The notes beneath the pieces are model-generated. The model did no database searches, was not told the origin of the DNA, and saw only the letters and a list, made by a program, of their open reading frames with translations. The position numbers and the translations under genes were made by a program. This document shows, piece after piece, positions 1-5,510 of a stretch of 5,791 nt of DNA (the first letter of the stretch is position 1; every line of letters starts with the position of its first letter). The DNA lies in assembly GCA_022718015.1 (NCBI GenBank), contig JAIHZV010000087.1, forward strand, positions 1 to 5,791, in the 5' to 3' direction. Source of the stretch: Phascolarctobacterium sp. (GTDB lineage Bacteria > Bacillota > Negativicutes > Acidaminococcales > Acidaminococcaceae).

Positions 1-1515
1 GTGCCGGACGTAGTGCTGAACCGTCTGTATAAGCACACTGCGCTGCAAAGCTCCTTCGGTATCATTATGCTGGCGCTCGTGAACGGCGAGCCGCGCGTGC
101 TGAACCTCAAGCAGGTGCTCGAATATTATCTGGCGCATCAAAAAGATGTTATTACCAGACGTACACGCTACGATTTGGGCAAGGCTAAGGACAGAGCGCA
201 CATCTTAGAGGGCTTGAAGATTGCTCTCGACAATATCGACGCTGTTATCAGCACCATCCGCAGCAGCTCTACGGCAGATATTGCCCGCGCTGCCCTCATG
301 GATAACTTCAAGCTGAGCCAGCGTCAGGCACAGGCTATTCTGGATATGCGTCTGCAGCGTCTGACTGGTCTGGAGCGCAAGAAGATTGAAGACGAATATG
401 CCGACGTGCTGCAGACTATCGACTGGCTGGAAAGCGTGCTGGCAGATGAGCATAAGGTTATGAACATTATCAAGGAAGACCTGCTGGATATGAAGAAGCG
501 CTTCGGTGACGAGCGCCGCACGGAAATTTCCCGTGATACCTCGGAAATGGAAATCGAAGACCTCATTGCTGAGGAGGACATCGTTGTTACCATCAGCCAT
601 CAGGGCTATATCAAGCGCCAGACGCTCGACAACTTCCGCAATCAGAAGCGTGGCGGCGTAGGCAAAACTGGTGGCAGTGGCAAGAAGATTGATGACTCTG
701 CTGAGCATCTCTTCCTCTCTACGACGCACCACAACATACTCTTCTTCACCAACAGAGGTCGCGTATACCGTCAAAAGGGCTATGAAATCCCCGAGGCTGG
801 TCGTACTGCTAAGGGCACGGCGATTATCAACCTGCTGCCGCTGACGCAGGGCGAAAAGATTACTGCTGTTATCCCCGTCAAGGAGTTCGTTGAGGACCAG
901 TTCCTCTTCATGGCTACCAACCGTGGCACAGTGAAGAAGATGAACCTGAAGGACCTTGAGAGTGCGCGTAAGGCTGGCATCGTTGCTATCAACCTTGATG
1001 ACAGGGAGGACCTGATTGGTGTTGAGCTGACCGATGGCAACAGCGAGATTATTCTTGCTACACGCAATGGTCTGGCTATCCGCTTCGATGAGCAGGATGT
1101 GCGTCCGATGGGCCGTACAGCTCATGGCGTGCGTGGTGTAGCGCTCAACTATGGTGACGAGGTTGTAGCTATGGACAGCGTGCCTGACGAGAACTATGAG
1201 GTGCTGACCGCAACCGAGTTCGGCATGGGCAAGCGTACTGCTGTCAGCGAATACCGCAAGCAGACTCGCGGCGGCAAGGGCATTATCAATATCAAGATTA
1301 CCGAGAAAACTGGTCTTGTTATCGGTATGAAGGTTATCAATCCGGCGCAGGAAATCATGATGATTACGGCTGCCGGCCTGATTATCCGCATTGATGTTGA
1401 CGATATCTCCCAATATGGCCGTAACGCTCAGGGCGTGAAGCTGATGACGCTGAACGATGAGGATAAGGTAGTTTCCCTGGCTGCCATCCATCATGACGAA
1501 GAAAGCGATAAATAA
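1..1515 (+). CDS. gyrA: DNA gyrase subunit A, C-terminal part (5' end outside window)
   Basis: This is subunit A of DNA gyrase, the ATP-dependent type IIA topoisomerase that introduces negative supercoils as an A2B2 complex with GyrB. The 504 visible residues start inside the breakage-reunion domain with a VVLNRLYKHT stretch typical of GyrA. They continue through the coiled-coil arm (roughly residues 45-190, including RAHILEGLKIALDNID) and the C-terminal beta-pinwheel (about 192-497). The GyrA box QKRGGVG at residues 215-221 is the signature that distinguishes GyrA from ParC and is needed for DNA wrapping. A similar RGGKG motif recurs near 423-427. The tail is short and mildly acidic (DEESDK). 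The first base happens to begin a GTG codon, but this is an internal valine and not a start. About 310 N-terminal residues, including the catalytic tyrosine and the quinolone-resistance region, lie outside the window, so resistance cannot be judged. The gene ends in TAA just before a hairpin terminator. Confidence 0.98.
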   Translation: MPDVVLNRLYKHTALQSSFGIIMLALVNGEPRVLNLKQVLEYYLAHQKDVITRRTRYDLGKAKDRAHILEGLKIALDNIDAVISTIRSSSTADIARAALMDNFKLSQRQAQAILDMRLQRLTGLERKKIEDEYADVLQTIDWLESVLADEHKVMNIIKEDLLDMKKRFGDERRTEISRDTSEMEIEDLIAEEDIVVTISHQGYIKRQTLDNFRNQKRGGVGKTGGSGKKIDDSAEHLFLSTTHHNILFFTNRGRVYRQKGYEIPEAGRTAKGTAIINLLPLTQGEKITAVIPVKEFVEDQFLFMATNRGTVKKMNLKDLESARKAGIVAINLDDREDLIGVELTDGNSEIILATRNGLAIRFDEQDVRPMGRTAHGVRGVALNYGDEVVAMDSVPDENYEVLTATEFGMGKRTAVSEYRKQTRGGKGIINIKITEKTGLVIGMKVINPAQEIMMITAAGLIIRIDVDDISQYGRNAQGVKLMTLNDEDKVVSLAAIHHDEESDK

Positions 1516-1523
1516 GTAATATA

Positions 1524-1573
1524 AAAGCTTGCAGCTGTTACCGTATTGGCAGGAGCTGCAAGCTTTATTTTTT
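1524..1573 (+). terminator. Rho-independent terminator of gyrA
   Basis: A perfect 13-bp stem (1524-1536 paired with 1554-1566) encloses a 17-nt loop and is followed by a run of six T at 1568-1573. It begins 9 nt after the gyrA stop codon. The flanking A/T runs mean it could also act on minus-strand transcripts leaving the bactofilin gene. Confidence 0.88.
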
Positions 1574-1580
1574 GGCAAAG

Positions 1581-1655
1581 AAATAGGCTGTTGTATACTC
1601 TCTGTCTTGCTTACACTTGGCAGAGATAGTTATACAACAGCCTATTTTGCTTTTT
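1581..1655. terminator. Large bidirectional hairpin between convergent gyrA and bactofilin
   Basis: A perfect 17-bp inverted repeat (1581-1597 with 1631-1647) surrounds 33 nt. Inside it a second 6-bp stem can form (1599-1604 with 1621-1626), leaving a 16-nt apical loop. On the plus strand it is followed by a T-rich tail ending in TTTTT at 1651-1655. On the minus strand it starts about 32 nt after the bactofilin stop codon and is followed by TATTTCTTT. Its position between convergent genes fits a two-way terminator, chiefly for the bactofilin operon. The stem is longer than usual for such elements. Confidence 0.75.
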
Positions 1656-1679
1656 ATATTTAGCTTTCCTGTTTTTCTA

Positions 1680-2204
1680 TTAGCCTGCTACAGCTTCAAA
1701 GCTCGGAGCTGGTTCAGCTGCCTCGCCGCTTTCAAAGCCGCCGCATTTGCCGCGGAAGATTGCGCCTTCAGCAATAACGAGGGTTTGGCATTTGATATCG
1801 CCATAAACCTTAGCGTTGCTGGTGAGCTGCAGCTTTTCTTTGCAGGTGATGTTGCCGGTAACCTGACCGGAAATAGTGGCGTTTTTAGCATATACAGTTG
1901 CACGGATGTTGCCGGATTCACCGATGAACAGGTCGTTGTCAACAGCTAAGGTGCCGTCAATTACACCATCTATACGGGTGCAGCCGTTGATGCTGATATT
2001 ACCATTGATTGCAGTATTTTGACTAATAATTACTTCATAATCCATTTTTCTAAACTCCTTTTTAACTGTTTTTTTAGGCAGGATAACAGGCTTGGGCAAT
2101 TCCTTTGCTTCTGCTTCAGGCTCTGCTGCTGGCGCTGTCGGTTCTACTGCCGGCTGTGGTGCTTCTGCTTCCACAGGCTGTGATTTTTTAGAAAAGAAGA
2201 ACAT
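1680..2204 (-). CDS. Bactofilin (polymer-forming cytoskeletal protein)
   Basis: This is a bactofilin, a small protein that polymerises without nucleotide into filaments that scaffold cell-wall enzymes and shape-determining factors at the inner face of the membrane. The 174 residues have three parts. The first is an N-terminal tail (1-53) beginning MFFFSKK, followed by a Pro/Ala/Glu-rich stretch and a Lys-rich segment at 44-53. The second is the right-handed beta-helix core (about 57-155), with repeating short strands and turn glycines such as INGCTRIDGVIDG and YGDI, ending in the typical AIFRGKC. The third is a short Ala/Glu/Pro tail (156-174). The hydrophobic-plus-basic start resembles the short membrane-targeting peptides reported for some bactofilins; that role is inferred here. 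The start is supported by GAGGTGA at 2211-2217, 6 nt upstream of ATG. The gene lies 14 nt after the M23 peptidase stop codon, so the two are very probably cotranscribed. A second strong start site lies at Met54 (listed separately). Confidence 0.95.
   Translation of the reverse strand: MFFFSKKSQPVEAEAPQPAVEPTAPAAEPEAEAKELPKPVILPKKTVKKEFRKMDYEVIISQNTAINGNISINGCTRIDGVIDGTLAVDNDLFIGESGNIRATVYAKNATISGQVTGNITCKEKLQLTSNAKVYGDIKCQTLVIAEGAIFRGKCGGFESGEAAEPAPSFEAVAG
2043..2060 (-). promoter_or_regulatory. Internal Shine-Dalgarno and ATG within the bactofilin gene
   Basis: On the minus strand AAGGAG (2060-2055) is followed by a 9-nt A/T-rich spacer and an in-frame ATG at 2045-2043, which is Met54 of the bactofilin. 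This is as good a ribosome site as the one at the annotated start. Translation from it would give 121 residues: the whole beta-helix core without the N-terminal tail. The site could arise by chance because its Lys-Glu codons (AAG GAG) spell a Shine-Dalgarno sequence. The alternative that Met54 is the only true start is less likely, because the upstream start has its own good ribosome site, sits tightly in the operon and encodes a bactofilin-like leading peptide. Confidence 0.5.
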
Positions 2205-2218
2205 TCTCTATCACCTCG

Positions 2219-3172
2219 TCATTTCATCAGCTTACGAGGATTAACCTGCTCACCATAGAGCAGCACCTCAAAATGCAGGTGCGGACCGGTGCTGTAGCCG
2301 GTGCTGCCTACATAGCCGATAACCTGTCCTTTTTCGACATAATCACCGGCATTAACCTTTATAGAGCTCATATGGCCATAAGCTGTGGAATAGCCATAGT
2401 CATGTGAGATATTAACATAGTTGCCATAGCCGCCATACCAGCCTGCTCTCTGCACGTAGCCGGAGGCGCTGGCATAAATCGGTGCACCGTAATCCTCAGC
2501 GATATCTATACCCGGATGATAATCACCGGAGCCGTCGAAGGGATTGGCACGACCGCCAAATTCAGAGGAAACGTAGCCGCCGTCTACAGGCCATTTGCTA
2601 GGTGTTACCTCCATGCGGTAGTTTTCGCTTTTGATGCTGGCTAAGAGTGCATCCCAGTTTTTCGTAGAAACCTGCATGCTCTTCTGCAGGTTAAGATTCT
2701 GCTGCTGCAAAATAGTTATGTCAGAGATTTTTGCTTTGCTAGGACCGCCCTTGCCGCCCTCAGCCTCAGCAAGCTGCTCCTTAGTGGGAACCTCCATACC
2801 AGACTTTTTCATCTGCTCGCGTACATTAGCTTCAATCTTCGCCAGTGCAGCCAGCTGCTTTTGTACGGCCTCAGTGCTTTTGGCAAGCTCCTGAACCTTC
2901 TGCTCCTGCTGAGCCTTGGTTTTGCGGAACTCTGCCAGCTCCCTTGCTTCCTTGCTGCTGGAGTAAAGCATGCAGGAAAGCAGCATAATTACGCCGACAG
3001 TGCCTAATGCAACACCGCCTGCAATCGTAGCATATTTTTTAATTTGTGCAGTATCCATATCCTTACGGCTGATGCCCTTGCCATCATGCGGGACGAGCAT
3101 GACTGTGTAATCACCCTGCATCTGCTGGAAGGAATTAAGTAAATCCTTTAATTTCCGAAATTTGTTAATCAT
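2219..3172 (-). CDS. Membrane-anchored M23-family (LytM-like) peptidoglycan peptidase
   Basis: This is a zinc metallopeptidase of family M23, whose members cleave peptide cross-links in peptidoglycan. The 317 residues comprise a short cytoplasmic N-terminus (1-47), with a YTVMLVPHDG segment common in this group, and one transmembrane helix (about 48-70). A Lys/Glu/Gln-rich coiled coil (about 72-122), a Gly-rich linker (139-146), a second helical stretch (150-185) and the C-terminal M23 domain (about 195-315) follow. The expected metal ligands are present: H219 and D223 in HPGID, and H300 in HLH. So are the catalytic histidines H267 (YGHMS) and H298, so the enzyme should be active. It would be a single-pass protein with the catalytic domain outside the membrane. 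The start is supported by GAGGAAG/AAGGA upstream. It is the first gene of an operon with the bactofilin; bactofilin-M23 pairing is known from cell-shape systems in other bacteria. Substrate bond and phenotype cannot be read from sequence. Confidence 0.95.
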   Translation of the reverse strand: MINKFRKLKDLLNSFQQMQGDYTVMLVPHDGKGISRKDMDTAQIKKYATIAGGVALGTVGVIMLLSCMLYSSSKEARELAEFRKTKAQQEQKVQELAKSTEAVQKQLAALAKIEANVREQMKKSGMEVPTKEQLAEAEGGKGGPSKAKISDITILQQQNLNLQKSMQVSTKNWDALLASIKSENYRMEVTPSKWPVDGGYVSSEFGGRANPFDGSGDYHPGIDIAEDYGAPIYASASGYVQRAGWYGGYGNYVNISHDYGYSTAYGHMSSIKVNAGDYVEKGQVIGYVGSTGYSTGPHLHFEVLLYGEQVNPRKLMK

Positions 3173-3189
3173 AGTTCCTTCTTCCTCAA

Positions 3190-3299
3190 AACTAATTACA
3201 TATCAAATCTATATTATTTCAACTAATTGTTAAAGTTCCTATAAAGTGAAAGAGCTTCTCTAAATAGTTTAGCATACATTTTTTCCCTATGAAATAGTT
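3190..3299. repeat. Four AACTAWTT boxes in symmetric array (candidate operator)
   Basis: AACTAATT occurs at 3190-3197 and 3221-3228. Its near reverse complement AAATAGTT occurs at 3262-3269 and 3292-3299. Starts are 31, 41 and 30 bp apart, close to three, four and three turns of B-DNA, so all boxes could lie on one face of the helix. The two outer and the two inner boxes share the same midpoint, about 3245. Boxes 1 and 2 fall in the expected promoter/leader of the peptidase operon. Boxes 3 and 4 lie 40-80 bp upstream of the kinase promoter. This could be a binding array for a regulator of both operons, possibly the adjacent LytTR regulator. The spacing differs from the roughly 21-22 bp usual for LytTR direct repeats, so the binding protein is unknown. 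Confidence 0.5.
3206..3233 (-). promoter_or_regulatory. Weak promoter candidate for the M23-bactofilin operon
   Basis: On the minus strand TTAACA (3233-3228) lies 16 nt before TAGATT (3211-3206), matching the sigma-A consensus at 5/6 and 4/6. This would start transcription about 25 nt upstream of the peptidase ATG. Other A/T-rich hexamers nearby (for example AATAAT and TTGAAA) offer alternatives, so only the general location is supported. Confidence 0.3.
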
Positions 3300-3346
3300 T
3301 TAGGACGAAATGCAGTACTGGGTGTGCGAAATGTTAAAAATAATAT

Positions 3347-3375
3347 TTGTACTCTGCTTTGTTTACATATATAAT
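3347..3375 (+). promoter_or_regulatory. Sigma-A-type promoter of the two-component operon
   Basis: TTGTAC (3347-3352, 3/6 matches to the -35 consensus) is followed after exactly 17 nt by a perfect TATAAT (3370-3375). Transcription would begin near 3382, leaving a leader of about 40 nt that contains the AAGGAG ribosome site of the kinase gene. A weak -35 with a perfect -10 is typical of promoters that rely on an activator, but that is inference. Confidence 0.65.
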
Positions 3376-3421
3376 TTGATTAAGGGAAGAAAAAAGCTTT
3401 TTGTGAAGGAGAGTTACATTC

Positions 3422-4705
3422 ATGTATGATGAATTGTTTTGGCTTGAGCTTTTGGAAGATACACATTTTATATTGACGCTTATCTACGGTGTCATCCTGA
3501 GTGCGGCTTTTGTGGGGATGGAGCGCACGAAGGCGAACTATATGAAGCTGGGCTATTTTACCGTTATTTCTGCAATCCTGCAGTTTTTGACCTTTGAGTA
3601 TTTAGGTAATGCGAGGGCGTTGCAGCTGTATCCCCTTTTGATTCATGTACCGCTTATAATCTTTATGAGCTATATGTACAAAGTGTCGTATTACAGCTCG
3701 ACGCTGGCTGTGTCTATGGGTTATTTGTGCTGTCAGCTGACAAAGTGGATTGGCATGGTAGGCGTATTATTTATACCGGAGCAGTGGTTTTATTATGCTG
3801 TGCGTATAGCAGTTACCTTACCCCTGCTGGCGTTGCTCGTTTACTACGTCAGTCCCAGCTTTGCAATGCTTGTGCGATTGCCTTGGCGTGAGCTGGTGAC
3901 TCTTGGACTGATGCCCTGTGTTTATTATATTTATGACTATATTACTACGGTCTATACGAAGCTGCTTTACTCCGGTAATCCGGTGATTGCGGAGTTTTTA
4001 GGCTTTTTCCTTTGTATTGTCTATATAATTTTTCTTTATATTTTTGCGCATGAATATCTGGCTAATAAGGAGCTGGAGGTGCAAAATAAGCTGATTGAAA
4101 TGAAGGTCAATTCTACGCTGCATGAGCTGACACAGACGCGACAGATGCAGCAGCAGCTGTCGATTATGCGTCATGATATGCGCCATTTTATGAGCACTGC
4201 GCGTACGCTTATCCAGCAGGGCAAATATGCTGAGGCACAGCAATACCTTGGCGAGGAGCAAAGCGAGCTGGAAGGAACGATCTTGCAGCGCTATTGTACG
4301 CATGAATACATCAATGCTATTATTATCAAATATAGTGATAAGTGCCGTTTGCAAAAAATCAGCTTTCAGGCAGAGGTTAAGCTGGCGGAGCTGCTTCCTT
4401 GCTCAGAGCTTAGCTTTTCGGCGATTTTGGATAATGCTCTGGAAAATGCGTGGAATGCAGTTTGTGAGCTGCCTGAGGAGCAGGCGCAAATTAGCCTTTC
4501 ACTCAAGCAAAATGGCGGCAAGCTGCTGCTGGCGGTTAAGAATACCTATCTGCAGAAGCCGGAATTTGCTAACGACCGTCCCGTATCGACACGCTATGGT
4601 CATGGCATAGGCACGCGGAGTATTATTTATAACTGCGAAAAAATTGGTGGACAATACCAATTTTCTTTAGAGGATAAGCTCTTTGTTTTACGTATCATTG
4701 TTTAA
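3422..4705 (+). CDS. Sensor histidine kinase, HPK10/GHKL type (AgrC-like layout)
   Basis: This is the membrane sensor of a two-component system: it autophosphorylates on histidine and passes the phosphate to the response regulator encoded next to it. The 427 residues begin with a hydrophobic sensor of six or seven transmembrane helices (about 15-210). A helical linker (about 215-245) and a dimerisation/phosphoacceptor region with RHDMRH follow, with H251 the likely phosphorylated residue. The ATP-binding domain has an N box, LDNALENA (336-343, with N338 and N342), and a G box, GHGIGTRS (393-400). This architecture matches peptide-sensing AgrC-type and related GHKL kinases. No classical extracellular sensor domain is seen, so the ligand is unknown, and no AgrB/AgrD-like genes lie in the window. 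The start is supported by AAGGAG at 3406-3411, 10 nt before ATG, and by the promoter at 3347-3375. The regulator gene follows after 11 nt. Confidence 0.93.
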   Translation: MYDELFWLELLEDTHFILTLIYGVILSAAFVGMERTKANYMKLGYFTVISAILQFLTFEYLGNARALQLYPLLIHVPLIIFMSYMYKVSYYSSTLAVSMGYLCCQLTKWIGMVGVLFIPEQWFYYAVRIAVTLPLLALLVYYVSPSFAMLVRLPWRELVTLGLMPCVYYIYDYITTVYTKLLYSGNPVIAEFLGFFLCIVYIIFLYIFAHEYLANKELEVQNKLIEMKVNSTLHELTQTRQMQQQLSIMRHDMRHFMSTARTLIQQGKYAEAQQYLGEEQSELEGTILQRYCTHEYINAIIIKYSDKCRLQKISFQAEVKLAELLPCSELSFSAILDNALENAWNAVCELPEEQAQISLSLKQNGGKLLLAVKNTYLQKPEFANDRPVSTRYGHGIGTRSIIYNCEKIGGQYQFSLEDKLFVLRIIV

Positions 4706-4716
4706 GGGGGATATTT

Positions 4717-5427
4717 ATGCTGCGTTTTATACTTTGTGATGATGATGAGCTTCAATTAGATGAAATAGCAGGCTTTATACGGCAGTGGGCAGATACAAAT
4801 AAAATTAACGTGGAAATCAGCCAGTTTACCTCGGGAAAGGCGGTGCTGGAGCAGTTTCAGCCACAGCGCAATGATATTGTGATTTGTGATATCATGATGC
4901 CGGATATGGACGGCTTGACGCTGGCGAACAGTCTGCGCTCCCTGCGTCCGGATTTTCATATTATTTTTATGTCCTCCTCGAAGGATTTTGCTTTGCAGGC
5001 CTACGATGCTCATCCCTATGGTTATCTGGTCAAGCCGTGCAGCTATGAGGCCTTCAGTGCATTGCTGGGAAACTTAATGCAGAAGGTGCGGATGCATACG
5101 CTTTCGGTGCATTCCGGTCATGAGACATATAAGCTGCCAATTACGGACATTAGCTTCGTGGAGGCGACGAACAGGCAGACTGTCTTCAACATGAAGGATG
5201 GACGTAGCATTGCTACGCGTGATACGCTGGCAAGTATTCAGGACGTGCTGCTGAAGTACCCTGCCTTTTTCAAGCCGCATCGGAGCTATATTATCAACCT
5301 GCAGTATGTTGAGCACTTTAATAGCAAAGAAATTTCTATAAAAAATTTTGCCTGCCTGATACCGATTGCCAGAGGTATGGATAAGGAATTCAAGGAAAAA
5401 TATTTTCAGTTTATGTTCTCTGAGTAG
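4717..5427 (+). CDS. LytTR-family response regulator
   Basis: This is a DNA-binding response regulator of the LytR/AgrA class, the expected partner of the kinase upstream. The 236 residues form an N-terminal receiver domain (about 1-122) and a C-terminal LytTR DNA-binding domain (about 128-233). The receiver has the acidic cluster CDDDE (7-11), phospho-acceptor D58 in ICDIMMPDMDG, the switch serine near S86 and the conserved K106-P107, so it looks functional. The LytTR part shows typical features: a segment reading ISFVEATNRQTVF, TRDTLASIQDVL, and FFKPHRSYIINLQYVE. AAGGGGG ends 6 nt before the ATG and overlaps the end of the kinase stop codon. The 11-nt gap to the kinase indicates one operon. 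LytTR regulators often control cell-surface, autolysin or peptide-signalling genes and often autoregulate; the targets here are unknown, but the divergent peptidase-bactofilin operon is an obvious candidate. Confidence 0.95.
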   Translation: MLRFILCDDDELQLDEIAGFIRQWADTNKINVEISQFTSGKAVLEQFQPQRNDIVICDIMMPDMDGLTLANSLRSLRPDFHIIFMSSSKDFALQAYDAHPYGYLVKPCSYEAFSALLGNLMQKVRMHTLSVHSGHETYKLPITDISFVEATNRQTVFNMKDGRSIATRDTLASIQDVLLKYPAFFKPHRSYIINLQYVEHFNSKEISIKNFACLIPIARGMDKEFKEKYFQFMFSE

Positions 5428-5454
5428 AGCGATTGAGAATTGAGAAAAAGAAGA

Positions 5455-5489
5455 GCTGCTGTACCTAGCTTGGTGCAGCAGCCTTTTTT
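5455..5489. terminator. Bidirectional terminator after the response regulator
   Basis: An 11-bp stem (5455-5465 with 5472-5482, one G-T pair) with a 6-nt loop is followed by six T at 5484-5489. It starts 27 nt after the regulator stop codon. On the other strand the stem is followed by CTTCTTTTTCTC, so it can also end transcription of the convergent MalY/PatB-type gene, whose stop codon lies 28 bp away. Confidence 0.88.
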
Positions 5490-5510
5490 GCTATGCTTTA
5501 TTAATTTATA

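Larger units (their letters stand above)
3173..3421. other. AT-rich divergent intergenic control region
   Basis: This 249-bp region separates the minus-strand peptidase-bactofilin operon from the plus-strand two-component operon, and is clearly richer in A/T than the flanking genes. It holds a convincing plus-strand promoter, a weak minus-strand promoter candidate, the ribosome sites of both first genes and a four-copy AACTAWTT motif array (listed separately). A 12-bp palindrome AAAAAGCTTTTT (3391-3402) lies in the kinase leader just before its ribosome site. It is too short and A/T-rich for me to assign a role. I see no small ORF or RNA gene here. Confidence 0.8.

Noticed and set aside
1..3. 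GTG at the first base as a start codon for a 504-residue protein
   Set aside because: Conserved GyrA sequence continues directly from this codon, and the essential N-terminal domain must lie upstream. It is an internal valine.
205..1578. A 457-codon open frame antisense to gyrA
   Set aside because: It lies almost wholly opposite the conserved gyrA coding frame, runs through the gyrA terminator hairpin, and its translation has no recognisable domain. Its start also lacks coding context. Long antisense frames are common opposite well-biased genes.
1617..1949. A 110-codon plus-strand frame over the convergent hairpin and bactofilin gene
   Set aside because: It begins inside the hairpin loop and is a shadow of the bactofilin frame, with no ribosome site fitting its start and no recognisable motif.
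2963..2986. Lipobox-like LLSC at residues 64-67 of the M23 peptidase, suggesting a lipoprotein
   Set aside because: The cysteine is 67 residues in, after a 47-residue cytoplasmic segment, and Leu at -2 is atypical. It sits within an ordinary transmembrane helix.
3391..3402. AAAAAGCTTTTT palindrome in the kinase leader as a terminator or attenuator
   Set aside because: The arms are almost all A/T with no loop, so it would not form a stable RNA hairpin. No leader peptide or competing structure is apparent.
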